Shown piece by piece: positions 1 through 8,675 of a stretch of DNA of 64,000 nt. The stretch is from contig NZ_JAHQZS010000003.1 of assembly GCF_019061145.1 (NCBI RefSeq), forward strand, positions 186,001 through 250,000, written 5' to 3'. Every line of letters begins with the position of its first letter. The first letter of the stretch is position 1. The stretch comes from Anianabacter salinae (GTDB lineage: Bacteria > Pseudomonadota > Alphaproteobacteria > Rhodobacterales > Rhodobacteraceae). A program made the translations under genes and the position numbers. The notes beneath the pieces were generated by a model. That model ran no database searches and was not told where the DNA came from. It was given only the letters and a program-made list of their open reading frames with translations.

Positions 1-388
1 GCACGATGTCGGCTGTGGCGGCAAGGCGGCGAAAGCTGTCCAGAACCTGCGGCATCAGCTCGGCCTTGCGACTGCCGTATTCGCGCGCCTTCATGGTGCC
101 GACGCGGCGGCCCTGCACGATCACCTGCGCGCCGATGTCGGTCTCGGGCTTGAGCAGGACGGGGTTCATGTCGGTGACCGGTTCGCGCCGCGCCGCGCGG
201 GCCTGCAACGCCTGCGCGCGGCCGATCTCGCCGCCATCCACCGTCACGGCGGCGTTGTTCGACATGTTCTGCGGCTTGAACGGGGCGACGGAATGGCCGC
301 GCAGCACCAGCGCCCGCGCCAGCCCCGCCACGATCAGCGACTTTCCGACGTTCGACCCGGCGCCCTGGATCATGATCGCCTTCGCCAT
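1..388 (-). CDS. cobQ: cobyric acid synthase CobQ, N-terminal part (cut by window edge)
   Basis: Glutamine-dependent amidation of adenosylcobyrinic acid a,c-diamide to cobyric acid in cobalamin synthesis. The reverse strand from the ATG at 388 reads [17 protein letters not shown], a P-loop-like ATP site, followed by [11 protein letters not shown] and [12 protein letters not shown], which are hallmarks of the CobQ N-terminal synthetase domain. About 129 residues are visible; the glutamine amidotransferase half lies left of the window. The gene is divergent from the membrane protein at 449. The family call is firm; completeness cannot be judged. Confidence 0.93.
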   Translation of the reverse strand, partial: MAKAIMIQGAGSNVGKSLIVAGLARALVLRGHSVAPFKPQNMSNNAAVTVDGGEIGRAQALQARAARREPVTDMNPVLLKPETDIGAQVIVQGRRVGTMKAREYGSRKAELMPQVLDSFRRLAATADIV

Positions 389-448
389 GTGTCCCCCTTT
401 GCGCTAGTTGTCAGCGGTAGCCCGAGAGCCGGGCAGGGGAAAGAGCCT

Positions 449-1018
449 ATGAACACGCCTGCGCACCTGATCTTCGGCGTCGCCGCTTTCGGCACGCCCG
501 GCCAGCCGCGAGTCATCGCCGCCGCCGCAGCGGGCGCGCTTTTGCCGGACCTGTCGCTTTACCTGCTTGTCGGCTGGTCAATGCTGGTGATGAACATCCC
601 CGCCGAGGTGGTGTTCCGCGAGATGTATTATTCCGACCTGTGGCAGGGGATCTTTGCCATCGACAACAGCTTTGTGCTGTGGGGCGCGTTGCTTGGCGCG
701 GCGCTGTGGCGGCGCTGGCCGGTGCTGATCGCCTTTGCCGGGGCGGGACTTCTGCACCTGGTGTTCGATTTCCTGCTGCACAACGAGGACGCGCGGCGGC
801 AATTCTGGCCGTTGACGGACTGGGTGTTCGTCAGCCCCGTCAGCTATTGGGACAGCAGCCGCTACGGCGGCATCATCGGCCCGCTGGAACTTGCCGTGTC
901 TCTGGCGCTGTGCGGCTGGATGCTGTGGCGGTTCAAGAGCGCGGCGATGCGCGGCGCAGTCGCCTTGATGGCGCTGGCCGAGGCGGCTTCGGCGAACATC
1001 TGGCGGTTCATCTTCTGA
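449..1018 (+). CDS. small integral membrane protein, possibly YdjM/DUF457-like metal-dependent hydrolase
   Basis: A 189-residue protein with about four or five hydrophobic segments and an N-terminus MNTPAHLIFGVAAFG followed by AGALLPDLS. This early His plus a later P-D pair, and a central HLVFDFLLHNED, resemble the YdjM-type membrane-bound metal-dependent hydrolase family, whose function is unclear. I chose the ATG at 449 because the longer open frame upstream has no ribosome site and no coding character. The gene is divergent from cobQ; homologues next to cobQ are sometimes labelled as cobalamin genes, but nothing in this sequence shows such a role. Confidence 0.7.
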   Translation: MNTPAHLIFGVAAFGTPGQPRVIAAAAAGALLPDLSLYLLVGWSMLVMNIPAEVVFREMYYSDLWQGIFAIDNSFVLWGALLGAALWRRWPVLIAFAGAGLLHLVFDFLLHNEDARRQFWPLTDWVFVSPVSYWDSSRYGGIIGPLELAVSLALCGWMLWRFKSAAMRGAVALMALAEAASANIWRFIF

Positions 1019-1044
1019 CCGCTCCCAGCGCGCGAAACGAAAAA

Positions 1045-1066
1045 GCGCGCCCACGAAGGGGCGCGC
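1045..1066 (-). terminator. intrinsic terminator of the DUF6280-like gene
   Basis: An 8-bp perfect stem, GCGCGCCC (1045-1052) with GGGCGCGC (1059-1066), has a 6-nt loop. Read on the minus strand it is followed by TTTTT, the classic form of a Rho-independent terminator. It sits between convergent genes and could also stop the rightward gene, though there is no T run on that side. Confidence 0.75.
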
Positions 1067-1090
1067 AAATTCGGTACGGCAGAGCCGGGA

Positions 1091-1411
1091 TCAGGCGGCT
1101 TCGGCCTGCAGTGCAACCTGGCGACGCTCGCTTTCCTCGCGCGACAGCGCGACGGACGTGCGCACGCCCTTGGAGACGAACTCCATCAGACCCTTCACAA
1201 CGCGTTCGTTGGGGTCGATGCCTGCACAGGACAGCACTTCACGACCGTCACGAGACCGCGCCCAGCGGGCGATCTGCTCGGGTCCGTTCCCGTACTTCTT
1301 GTCGTCGGCAATCGCATCGTCCAGGGCTGCGAGAACCACGGCGGCAAACAGCTTGCGCGCACGCTGGCCCTGTTCCCAATTGAATGCGTTACCGTCAACG
1401 AAATCGACCAT
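1091..1411 (-). CDS. conserved Rhodobacteraceae small protein (DUF6280-like)
   Basis: A 106-residue soluble protein starting MVDFVDGNAFNWEQGQRARK and containing YGNGPEQIARWARSRDGREV and CAGIDPNERV. I recognise this as the small, strongly conserved DUF6280-type family seen across Rhodobacteraceae; its function is not known to me. It has no signal peptide or membrane segment. It stands alone, with its own terminator and a 400-bp upstream region. The start is the only ATG that keeps the conserved N-terminus. Confidence 0.75.
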   Translation of the reverse strand: MVDFVDGNAFNWEQGQRARKLFAAVVLAALDDAIADDKKYGNGPEQIARWARSRDGREVLSCAGIDPNERVVKGLMEFVSKGVRTSVALSREESERRQVALQAEAA

Positions 1412-1814
1412 GTCGTCGTCCTTCGATTATTGCTCTTGTCTTTCAGGCGTGGCGGCCACTATGACCGCTAACGCGCGATTCGGTATTGTTCCTTCGGAAT
1501 GCCACCTATGCACACAGATCATGGCTGTGTCACCAAGGCATCCGTATCTTGTCGGAATCAGTACCCCGTCCCGACGAAATATAGGTCCGGCCCCTGACCG
1601 ATCAACCTTTTGTCAAGATTTCGCCACAAATGAAAATGTTCCCGCTGCGGGGAAATTTTCACGTCGTCCTGTGCCTCTATCGCGGTCGATCCGGGCGGTT
1701 TGAAGACCCTCTGTCGCCCCGAAGTGGGCGTTTTGCGCAACAGTTTCAACAGTGCCGTCGCCAATCGGCGGACAGTTTCCGATGCGGCGCGCGCCTCTTG
1801 CCCGATATGCTCTG
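1412..1814. other. 400-bp intergenic region with one hairpin
   Basis: I see no supportable gene here. The stretch is somewhat AT-richer than its surroundings and must hold the promoter of the leftward small gene at 1411 and the 3' end of ygfZ. An 11-bp hairpin with one bulge, GAAAATGTTCCC (1632-1643) against GGGAAATTTTC (1650-1660), may be the ygfZ terminator or an operator. The open frames crossing it have no ribosome site and no recognisable protein. Confidence 0.4.
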
Positions 1815-2576
1815 TCAGACGGTGTCTTCGGCCTGAACCGCTGCATCGGCGGCCCGCATCGCCGGGCCGATCCGGTCAAACCGCAGGTAGGCGATCGCGC
1901 GGCCGCCCGACTGCGTATGAACGGTGCCCGCCGCCTTGCCGTCCGACAGGATCTCGGTGCCGAGGGGCACCTCGCCGTCAATCGAGACGGTGCGGAATCC
2001 CTTGCGCAACTCGGTCTTGTGACGCATCCGCGCCGTGACCTCCTGCCCGACATAGCAGCCCTTGCGGAAGTCGACGCCGTTCAGCCGGTCGAACCCTGCC
2101 TCAAGGATGAAGGTCTCGTTCGGGATCAATTCGGTGCCGGTCTCGGGGATGCAATGCGCGACGCGGATCGCGTCCCAGTCGGTCGCCGGTTCTGCGCCGC
2201 CCTCGTCGCCATAAAGCCGCCAGCCCATCGCGGGATGACGCGGATCGGCCACCGCACCCCTGGGTGCATCGCCGATGCCGCGCAGCACGCGCAATCCGCT
2301 GTCCTCGATGCTGACATCGGCGCGCAGCTTGTACATCGACATCCGCTGCGCGAGGCCCGGCGCCAGATCGCTGTGCACGTCCAGAAGGATCGCGTCGCCC
2401 TGCTCGACAAGGAAGAAGTCGGCCAGGTACTTGCCCTGCGGCGTCAGAAGGGCCGCATAGACCGCCCCGCCGGACAGCCCGCCAAGGTTGTTGGTGACGA
2501 GGTTCTGAAGAAACTCGACCCGCTCGGCCCCGCTGATCCGAAGGATGGTCCGCGCGTCGTCCCGTTCGCCTGGCAT
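1815..2576 (-). CDS. ygfZ: YgfZ/GcvT-like tetrahydrofolate-binding protein
   Basis: Folate-dependent helper for assembly or repair of some Fe-S enzymes; paralogue of the glycine-cleavage T protein. The family signature K-G-C-Y-x-G-Q-E is present as KGCYVGQEVTARMRHK at about residues 170-185, with the redox Cys intact. The N-terminus ISGAERVEFLQNLVTNN is typical. At 253 residues it is shorter than the E. coli protein, as is common in Alphaproteobacteria. Cytoplasmic. It is divergent from the aminotransferase at 2699, with about 120 bp between them. Confidence 0.93.
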   Translation of the reverse strand: MPGERDDARTILRISGAERVEFLQNLVTNNLGGLSGGAVYAALLTPQGKYLADFFLVEQGDAILLDVHSDLAPGLAQRMSMYKLRADVSIEDSGLRVLRGIGDAPRGAVADPRHPAMGWRLYGDEGGAEPATDWDAIRVAHCIPETGTELIPNETFILEAGFDRLNGVDFRKGCYVGQEVTARMRHKTELRKGFRTVSIDGEVPLGTEILSDGKAAGTVHTQSGGRAIAYLRFDRIGPAMRAADAAVQAEDTV

Positions 2577-2698
2577 GATGCCCCCTTGTGCGTGTTCCTC
2601 TCGAATATAGGCGCCGGGACGCTGTGCGAAAGGGATCGCGATTGACGCCGCCGCGCCGCCGCGCTTTTGTCATCCGGTCCCGCGTCGGAGTTCGCCCC

Positions 2699-3946
2699 AT
2701 GTCCCTTGCCAATGGCCGTCCCTACCTTGCCATCCCCGGCCCCTCGGTGATGCCTGACCGCGTGCTGAACGCGATGCACCGCGCCGCGCCGAACATCTAC
2801 ACCGGAGAGCTGCACGAGATTGTCGCGGGGCTGGTCCCTGACCTGAAGGCGGTGGCGCGCACCAAGGGGCAGGTGGCGATCTACATCGCCAACGGTCACG
2901 GCGCGTGGGAGGCGGCGCTGGCCAACACGCACCGCCCTGGCGACACCGCTCTGGTGCTGGCCACGGGGCGCTTTGCGCTTGGTTGGGGCACGGTCGCGCG
3001 GTCGATGGGGATCGAGACCGAGATCGTCGATTTCGGCAAGCGCGCGCCGGTCGATCTGGACCATCTGGCCGAGGTGCTGCGCGCCGACACCGGGCACCGC
3101 TACCACAGCGTGATGCTGGTGCAGGTCGACACCGCATCGTCCGTGAAGAACGACGTCGAAGGCGTGCGCCGCGTGCTGGACGAGACCGGGCACCCGGCGC
3201 TTCTGATGGTGGACTGCATCGCCTGCCTTGGCTGCGACCGGTTCGAGATGGACGCCTGGGGCGTCGACATCATGGTCGCCGCCAGCCAGAAGGGCCTGAT
3301 GACGCCGCCGGGGCTGGGCTTTGTCTTCTTCAACGACAAGGCCGCCGCCGCCCGCGCTGAGGTGGACCGCGTGTCGTTCTACTGGGACTGGCTGCCGCGC
3401 GCCAATCCGTCCGAGTTCTACCAGTATTTCGCAGGGACCGCGCCGACGCACCACATCTTTGCCTTGCGCGAGGCGCTGGACATGATCGCCGAGGAAGGGC
3501 TCGATCAGGTCTGGGACCGCCACGCCACCCTTGCCCGCGCGGTCTGGGCCGCGCTGGAGGCCTGGGGGCAGGACGGCCCGGTCGAGATGAACATCGCCGG
3601 CGCTGCCCTGCGCAGCCATGCGGTCACGGCGGTGCGGATCGGCGCGCCGCACGGATCGGCCTTGCGCGACTGGCTGACCGCCAACACGGGCGTGACGCTG
3701 GGCATCGGGCTGGGGATGGCGGAACCGGGCGATCCGGCCTGGCACGGGTTCTTCCGCATCGCGCACATGGGGCATGTGAACGCCCACATGGTGCTGGGGG
3801 CGCTGGCGTCGATCGACGCAGGGCTCAAGGCGCTTGGCATCCCGCACGGGCGCGGCGCCCTCGACGCGGCGGCGGCGGTCTGCGCGGGACCTCAGGCGGT
3901 GTCGTCCGGCCCGATAAAACGGCGCATTCCGATGTCGGCCAAATAG
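2699..3946 (+). CDS. class V aminotransferase (alanine/serine-glyoxylate aminotransferase family)
   Basis: PLP enzyme of fold type I, 415 residues. The N-terminus has PGPSVMPDRVLNAM, the usual opening of this family, VDCIACLGCDRFEMDAWGVD precedes ASQKGLMTPPGLGF, and K198 is the expected PLP lysine. The family transfers amino groups between alanine or serine and glyoxylate or similar oxoacids; the real substrate cannot be read from the sequence. The start at 2699 is chosen because the 37 upstream in-frame codons are arginine-rich and non-homologous. Its last 55 bp overlap the convergent small gene at 3892. Confidence 0.88.
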   Translation: MSLANGRPYLAIPGPSVMPDRVLNAMHRAAPNIYTGELHEIVAGLVPDLKAVARTKGQVAIYIANGHGAWEAALANTHRPGDTALVLATGRFALGWGTVARSMGIETEIVDFGKRAPVDLDHLAEVLRADTGHRYHSVMLVQVDTASSVKNDVEGVRRVLDETGHPALLMVDCIACLGCDRFEMDAWGVDIMVAASQKGLMTPPGLGFVFFNDKAAAARAEVDRVSFYWDWLPRANPSEFYQYFAGTAPTHHIFALREALDMIAEEGLDQVWDRHATLARAVWAALEAWGQDGPVEMNIAGAALRSHAVTAVRIGAPHGSALRDWLTANTGVTLGIGLGMAEPGDPAWHGFFRIAHMGHVNAHMVLGALASIDAGLKALGIPHGRGALDAAAAVCAGPQAVSSGPIKRRIPMSAK

Positions 3947-4104
3947 CCCGCCGCCAGCGCAAGCGGAAACCCGAAGGCCGCCCAGATCGTGAACAGCGCG
4001 ATGAACACCAACGCGCCAAAGGACCACAGGAACGCAGTGGTATAATCCTCGACCCGGCCGGTGCCGGGCAGGGGCGGGCGTTCGTGAAGATCGTATCGCT
4101 TCAT
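3892..4104 (-). CDS. small hypothetical membrane protein
   Basis: A 70-residue protein beginning MKRYDLHERPPLPGTGRVEDY, then a long hydrophobic stretch (roughly residues 23-57) that could form one or two membrane helices, and a polar tail. The N-terminus looks protein-like and the ATG at 4104 is preceded by a purine-rich CGGAT stretch. It overlaps the 3' end of the convergent aminotransferase by 55 bp. I do not recognise a family; existence is probable, function unknown. Confidence 0.55.
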   Translation of the reverse strand: MKRYDLHERPPLPGTGRVEDYTTAFLWSFGALVFIALFTIWAAFGFPLALAAGYLADIGMRRFIGPDDTA

Positions 4105-4190
4105 CCGGAGGCCTCGGCAGCTTACCTCTGGGGAAAGGCTAGCACCGATTCGCGCTCAGGCTAGAAAATTGTCCGTGTGGGCGGCTTCGG

Positions 4191-4568
4191 TCAGTATCCG
4201 CGCTCAGCAAGCCATGCGCGCATCCATGCGATTTCAGCCTCCTGCGCCTCGATCACGGCTTCGGCCAGATTGCGGACCTCAGGATCGGACCCGTGGTCCA
4301 GCACGAGGCGTGCCATGTCGACCGCGCCCTCGTGGTGCGGGATCATGCCGCGAACGAAGTCGGCATCCGCATCGCCCGAAAGCTCGATCGCCATGCCGGT
4401 GTGCATCTTGTCGTTGATCTCGGCCCATTCTTCGGCCAGCGGCACATCGCTTGCCATGGCGGACATGTCATGCCCGGCATGTGATCCGCCCGAGGTTTCA
4501 CCGGTCGCGCCAAGGGGCAGCGCGGCAGCCAGAACGAGGGTGAAGGCAGCAAGGTATCTGTGCGTCAT
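4191..4568 (-). CDS. DUF305 family secreted protein
   Basis: A 125-residue protein with an N-terminal signal peptide ([20 protein letters not shown]) and a His/Met-rich linker [10 protein letters not shown]. The DUF305 core contains [16 protein letters not shown] and a final [13 protein letters not shown]305 proteins (including CopM) are periplasmic and some bind copper or silver through His and Met. The start at 4568 puts the signal peptide at the N-terminus; the 23 codons further upstream do not look coding. Stands alone between leftward genes. Confidence 0.85.
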   Translation of the reverse strand: MTHRYLAAFTLVLAAALPLGATGETSGGSHAGHDMSAMASDVPLAEEWAEINDKMHTGMAIELSGDADADFVRGMIPHHEGAVDMARLVLDHGSDPEVRNLAEAVIEAQEAEIAWMRAWLAERGY

Positions 4569-4667
4569 CTGCAAGGGCCTGATCCGTGATTGAGGTGCGG
4601 TCAGGAACCCCCGGAACTGCCCCTGAAAGCAAGTCACCTGCGCGTGAAGTTCGATACTGGTAGCGAG

Positions 4668-5774
4668 TCAGCCGCGTGCGTCCGCCAGCGCGCCGGGCAG
4701 CGCCTCGGCAAGGGCATCAAGATCGGCTGGGCGGCCTGCCGTCACCCGGATGCAGCGGTTCTGCGGGGCGGCAAACGGCATCCGCACAAAGACGTCACGG
4801 GCGATCAGGCCGTCCAGCACGCGCTTTGCAAAGGCGCCGTCGCTGCCGCAGTCGACCGCGACAAAGTTGGTCGCCGACGGCACGCAGGTCAGCCCGCTTT
4901 CGGCGGCGATGGCGGCGACCCGGTCCCGCGCCTCGGCAACGTTTGCGATCACCTCGGCCAGATACTGCTGGTCTGCCAAGGCGGCCAGCGCCCCGTCCTG
5001 CGCGATCCGTCCCATGCCGAAATGGTTGCGGATCTTGTCGAAGCTGCGGATCAGGTCCGGCGCGCCGATGCCATAGCCGACGCGCGCGCCAGCCATGCCG
5101 TATGCCTTGGAGAACGTGCGCATCCGGATCACGCGGGGATCGTCCGGCGCGAGCACCGGCACTGCTTGCGGCGGTGCGAAATCGACATAGGCCTCGTCGA
5201 GGATCAGAAGCGTGCCCTCCGGCAGCGCGTCCAGCAGGTCGGTGATGGCCGCAGCGTCGTGGAAGGTGCCCATCGGGTTGTCGGGGTTGGCGAGATAAAC
5301 CAGCTTTGCGCCGGTCTGATGCGCCAGTTCTGCCAGCGCCTCCGGGTCTTCACGGTCATCGCGGTAGGGGGCCATGTGCAGCACGCCGCCAAAGCCGGTG
5401 ACGTGGTAATTGAACGTCGGATAGGCGCCCGCAGAGGTCACGATGGCGTCGCCCGGTTCCGTCACCAGCCGCACGAGATACCCCAGAAGCCCGTCGATGC
5501 CCTCGCCGACGATGATGTTCGCCGGGGTCACGCCGTGGTGCTCGGCAAGCGCGTGGCGCAGGTCGTGGCTTTCGGGATCGCCGTACATCCACACCTCGCG
5601 CGCCGCCGTCTCCATCGCGGCGATGGCGCGGGGCGAGGGGCCGAAGACGCTTTCATTTGCGCCGATGCGCGCGGCAAAGCGGCGGCCCCGCGCGCGTTCC
5701 TGCGCCTCGGGGCCGACGAAGGGAACCGAGGCGGGCAGGGTGCCTGCAAGGGCGGTGTAGCGCGGCTGGGTCAT
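4668..5774 (-). CDS. PLP-dependent aminotransferase, histidinol-phosphate aminotransferase-like
   Basis: Fold type I aminotransferase of 368 residues. Visible motifs: GANESVFGPSP near residue 40, NPDNPMGT (163-170), DEAYVDF (193-199) with the cofactor Asp and Tyr, and FSKAYGMAGARVGY with the PLP lysine K223. The overall pattern is HisC-like. It is not beside other his genes but closes a leftward operon after the dapA-like gene (25 bp away), so its substrate may not be histidinol phosphate. The ATG at 5774 was chosen; 16 upstream in-frame residues lie in the gap to the dapA-like gene. Confidence 0.85.
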   Translation of the reverse strand: MTQPRYTALAGTLPASVPFVGPEAQERARGRRFAARIGANESVFGPSPRAIAAMETAAREVWMYGDPESHDLRHALAEHHGVTPANIIVGEGIDGLLGYLVRLVTEPGDAIVTSAGAYPTFNYHVTGFGGVLHMAPYRDDREDPEALAELAHQTGAKLVYLANPDNPMGTFHDAAAITDLLDALPEGTLLILDEAYVDFAPPQAVPVLAPDDPRVIRMRTFSKAYGMAGARVGYGIGAPDLIRSFDKIRNHFGMGRIAQDGALAALADQQYLAEVIANVAEARDRVAAIAAESGLTCVPSATNFVAVDCGSDGAFAKRVLDGLIARDVFVRMPFAAPQNRCIRVTAGRPADLDALAEALPGALADARG

Positions 5775-5799
5775 CGGCGTCGCTCCTGCGCGAAGGGGG

Positions 5800-6687
5800 T
5801 CACAGCGCGCCGCACCCTTCAAGCGCGGCGCGGATCACCGAGACATCGGCTTCCGTCAGGGGCTGCTGCGGCGGCGCGGGGTTGCCGCAGTCGAAGCCCT
5901 GCAGCTTGAGCCCGGCCTTGACCGCCCCCGCAAGGTTGAAGCGGGCGAAGGCCTGATTCACCGCCCAGACATCGCGTTGCAATTCCATAGCGCTGTCCCA
6001 CTCGCCCGCGCGGCACAGATCGTACAGCCGCACGCTTTGCCGGGGGATCAGGCAGGACGGCCCGGCCATCCAGCCCTGACCGCCGATCAACATCACGGCG
6101 GTGGTGATGTGCGACGAGGCGGCGAACACGCCGATCCGGTCGCCGCAGCGGTTCAGGATCGTCAGAAGGCGCCCGGTGTTGGTCGAGGCGTCCTTGATGT
6201 GGACGATGCGCGGATGGTCGGCCAGCCGGTCTATCGCGTCGATCGACAGGTCGGATCGCTGGAAATTGGGATTGGTGTACAGCGTCACGGGCAGCGACGT
6301 GGCATCGGCGATGGCAGTGAAGTAATCGACCACGCCCGCGTCAGGCACGGGAAAATACGCTTCCATCACCGCCAGCAATCCGTCTGCGCCCAGCGTTTCC
6401 CAGCGCCGCGCCTGGCGGACGGCATCGTGGGTGTTGGTCGACGCGACGCCCGCGATCACCGGCACCCGGCCCGCCGCCGCTTCGACCACACAGGACACCA
6501 CCGCTTCACGCTGCGCGGAATCGAGATAGGCGAATTCTCCGGTCGATCCCAGCGGCGTCACGCCGTGGACGCCCTGCGCGATCAGGTGATCGGTGAGCCT
6601 GGCAAGCATGTCGGAATCCACGTCGCCGCCCGCCGTCAGCGGGGTCGGCAGATACGGGATGACCCCGTGCAAGTCCGCGCCGTTCAT
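5800..6687 (-). CDS. DapA-family class I aldolase (dihydrodipicolinate synthase-like)
   Basis: TIM-barrel Schiff-base aldolase of 295 residues. GSTGE (47-51), the Tyr of LYTNP (Y137) and the Schiff-base lysine of HIKDAS (K165) are all present. Members either make dihydrodipicolinate from pyruvate and aspartate semialdehyde or cleave sugar acids and related oxoacids. The residue N-terminal to the barrel and the neighbours (arsC, pyrD, an aminotransferase) do not decide which. Its ATG overlaps the arsC stop by 4 bases, so the two are translationally coupled. Confidence 0.88.
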   Translation of the reverse strand: MNGADLHGVIPYLPTPLTAGGDVDSDMLARLTDHLIAQGVHGVTPLGSTGEFAYLDSAQREAVVSCVVEAAAGRVPVIAGVASTNTHDAVRQARRWETLGADGLLAVMEAYFPVPDAGVVDYFTAIADATSLPVTLYTNPNFQRSDLSIDAIDRLADHPRIVHIKDASTNTGRLLTILNRCGDRIGVFAASSHITTAVMLIGGQGWMAGPSCLIPRQSVRLYDLCRAGEWDSAMELQRDVWAVNQAFARFNLAGAVKAGLKLQGFDCGNPAPPQQPLTEADVSVIRAALEGCGAL

Positions 6688-7037
6688 TCGAACAGGCCCG
6701 CCACGGATTGAGGTGGACGGCCAAGGGCTGCGGCCCCGTTGTGGAACACGATGGGGCGTTCGATCAACTCGGGGCTGGCTGCCATGGCGGCGATCAGCAA
6801 CTCGTCCTCCATCGTGTCGCTCAAGCCCTGATCCTTGAAGGCCGCGTCCTTGCGGCGCATCAGCTCAATCGGGCGCAGACCCAGCTTGTCCAGCGCCTTG
6901 CGGATCTCGTCAGCCTGTGGCGGCTCGGACAGATACAGCCGGACGACCGGGGCAACGCCCTGATCCTCCAGCAGTTTCAGCGTCTCGCGCGATTTCGAAC
7001 AGCGCGGATTGTGCCAGATCACCGTCGGTGTCGTCAT
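6684..7037 (-). CDS. arsC: arsenate reductase, glutaredoxin-type
   Basis: A 117-residue ArsC-fold protein that would reduce arsenate to arsenite using glutathione and glutaredoxin. The opening [15 protein letters not shown] holds the nucleophilic Cys (C13), and [14 protein letters not shown] holds the usual basic residues. No arsB, acr3 or arsR is nearby, so it is a stand-alone copy in an operon, with 4-base overlaps to pyrD upstream and the dapA-like gene downstream. Some ArsC-like proteins of this size have other roles (Spx/YffB-like), so arsenate activity is likely but not proven. Confidence 0.87.
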   Translation of the reverse strand: MTTPTVIWHNPRCSKSRETLKLLEDQGVAPVVRLYLSEPPQADEIRKALDKLGLRPIELMRRKDAAFKDQGLSDTMEDELLIAAMAASPELIERPIVFHNGAAALGRPPQSVAGLFE

Positions 7038-8092
7038 AGCCAGGCGTCCCTCCCAGTGCCCACCACATCCGCGACTGTGGCGAAACCGCTGTCCTTGATC
7101 AAGCCGTCAAGCCCCTCTGCGATGCGCGCCGCCAGCGACAATCCGTCATAGACCATCGCGGTGTAAAGCTGCACCGCCGACGCGCCCGCGCGCAGCTTGG
7201 CATAAGCGTCCCGCGCCGAACCGACACCGCCGACCCCGACCAGCGGCACCGCGCCGCCGGTTTCCCAGTGCAGCCGCGCCAGCACCCGGGTCGAGCGCTG
7301 GAACAGCGGTGTTCCCGACAAGCCGCCCTTTTCGGACGCATGCCGACCCTTCAGCCCGTCGCGGGACAGGGTGGTGTTGGTGGCGATGATCGCATCGACG
7401 CCCGCGCGCACCGCGACCGAGGCGATGTCGGCGATCTCCTCGTCCGTCAGGTCCGGCGCGATCTTGAGGAACACGGGCACCGGGCGCAGCAGCGCGGCCC
7501 GCGCCTCCATCACGCCCGCCAGCAGCGCGCGCAGGGCGGCGGCCCCTTGCAGGTCGCGCAGGCGTTCGGTGTTGGGGGACGAGACGTTGACGGTCGCAAA
7601 GTCGATGTGTGGCCCCGCCGTCGCCAGCACTGATGCGAAATCGGCGGCACGGTCGTCGCTGTCCTTGTTCGCGCCAAGGTTCAGGCCGACGGGAATGCCC
7701 ACCGGGCGCGAGGCAAGGCGCGCGGTGATTGCCGCCGCCCCTTCATTGTTGAACCCGAAGCGGTTGATTGCGGCGCGGTCCTCGGTCAGCCTGAACAGGC
7801 GCGGCCTGGGGTTGCCGGGCTGCGCGCGCGGTGTCGCGGCGCCGACCTCGAGAAACCCGAAGCCCGCGCGCATCAGCGGCGCCAGCGCGACGGCGTTCTT
7901 GTCGAAGCCCGCGGCAAGTCCGACCGGATTGGGCAACGGTATCCCGGCCAGCGTTGTGGCAAGACGGGCCGAGGTGACTGGCCCGTGCATCCGGCCCAGC
8001 CCGGCCCGCAGCGCGGTCAATGCCAGCCCATGCGCGGTTTCGGGATCGGCGGTCCGCAGCAGGCGCAGGCCCGCACGCTCGATCACGGACAT
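7034..8092 (-). CDS. pyrD: dihydroorotate dehydrogenase (quinone), class 2
   Basis: Fourth step of UMP synthesis; FMN enzyme passing electrons to the quinone pool at the membrane. 352 residues, the class 2 length, with an N-terminal extension (residues 1-45) for membrane association. Signatures are [41 protein letters not shown] with the catalytic Ser, and IATNTT. It heads the pyrD-arsC-dapA-like run and overlaps arsC by 4 bases. Confidence 0.96.
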   Translation of the reverse strand: MSVIERAGLRLLRTADPETAHGLALTALRAGLGRMHGPVTSARLATTLAGIPLPNPVGLAAGFDKNAVALAPLMRAGFGFLEVGAATPRAQPGNPRPRLFRLTEDRAAINRFGFNNEGAAAITARLASRPVGIPVGLNLGANKDSDDRAADFASVLATAGPHIDFATVNVSSPNTERLRDLQGAAALRALLAGVMEARAALLRPVPVFLKIAPDLTDEEIADIASVAVRAGVDAIIATNTTLSRDGLKGRHASEKGGLSGTPLFQRSTRVLARLHWETGGAVPLVGVGGVGSARDAYAKLRAGASAVQLYTAMVYDGLSLAARIAEGLDGLIKDSGFATVADVVGTGRDAWL

Positions 8093-8168
8093 CCAACGAC
8101 CTCATTTGCCCGCCGCTGCGGTGCCCCGCACGACCGGCGGGCCCGGACGACCAAGGCCCGCGCGCCTG

Positions 8169-8507
8169 TCACAGCATCGCCGCCGGAAAGACGTGAGCCC
8201 CGTTCTCCAGCGACATGGGCTCGACCCAGACAACATCTTCCATGGTCAGCTCGCGGTAGAGATGCGGAAACTCCTGCCCCCCGCGCGAGACTTCCCATTT
8301 CAGGTCATCGCCAAGGCGCCCCGTGTCGACCGCGACGCAGAACAACCCGTCTTCACCTGCAAAGTGTTTCGCGGCCGTCTCGGGCGCCTGCGCAGCGGTC
8401 GAGAAATGGATGAAGCCGTCGGTCACGTCGATGGGCGCGCCCGCGGTGACCTCGGCCTGTTGGAACGCGGCCCATTCGCCCGCCCGGAATATCTTGTAGA
8501 TCAGCAT
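8169..8507 (-). CDS. DUF952 family protein
   Basis: A 112-residue cytoplasmic protein starting MLIYKIFRAGEW with GFIHFSTAAQAPETAAKHF, the core pattern of DUF952. Structures of the family resemble glutathione S-transferase- or ART-like small folds, but the role is unknown. The start at 8507 matches the family's N-terminus; the 23 codons upstream are not conserved-looking. It is 76 bp upstream of pyrD on the same strand and may be in its operon. Confidence 0.82.
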   Translation of the reverse strand: MLIYKIFRAGEWAAFQQAEVTAGAPIDVTDGFIHFSTAAQAPETAAKHFAGEDGLFCVAVDTGRLGDDLKWEVSRGGQEFPHLYRELTMEDVVWVEPMSLENGAHVFPAAML

Positions 8508-8675
8508 GAAACCGGGATGCCCCGCCGCGCCCCGGGGGTCAAGCGTCCATCTTTCGGGCAGACGCTGCCGCTTCATGGGGCTGTCACGTTGGCGGCCTAT
8601 CGGAAGCGCCGGGACGCTTTGACAGCGCCGCGCGCTGCGGTCAGAGTGATGTCATCAACCAACAGGGAGCTCCCC

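Noticed and set aside
2444-4027. 527-residue open frame on the minus strand across the class V aminotransferase
   Set aside because: Antisense to a well-supported aminotransferase; its product is His/Arg/Gly-rich low-complexity of the kind produced by GC-rich shadow frames, with no ribosome site.
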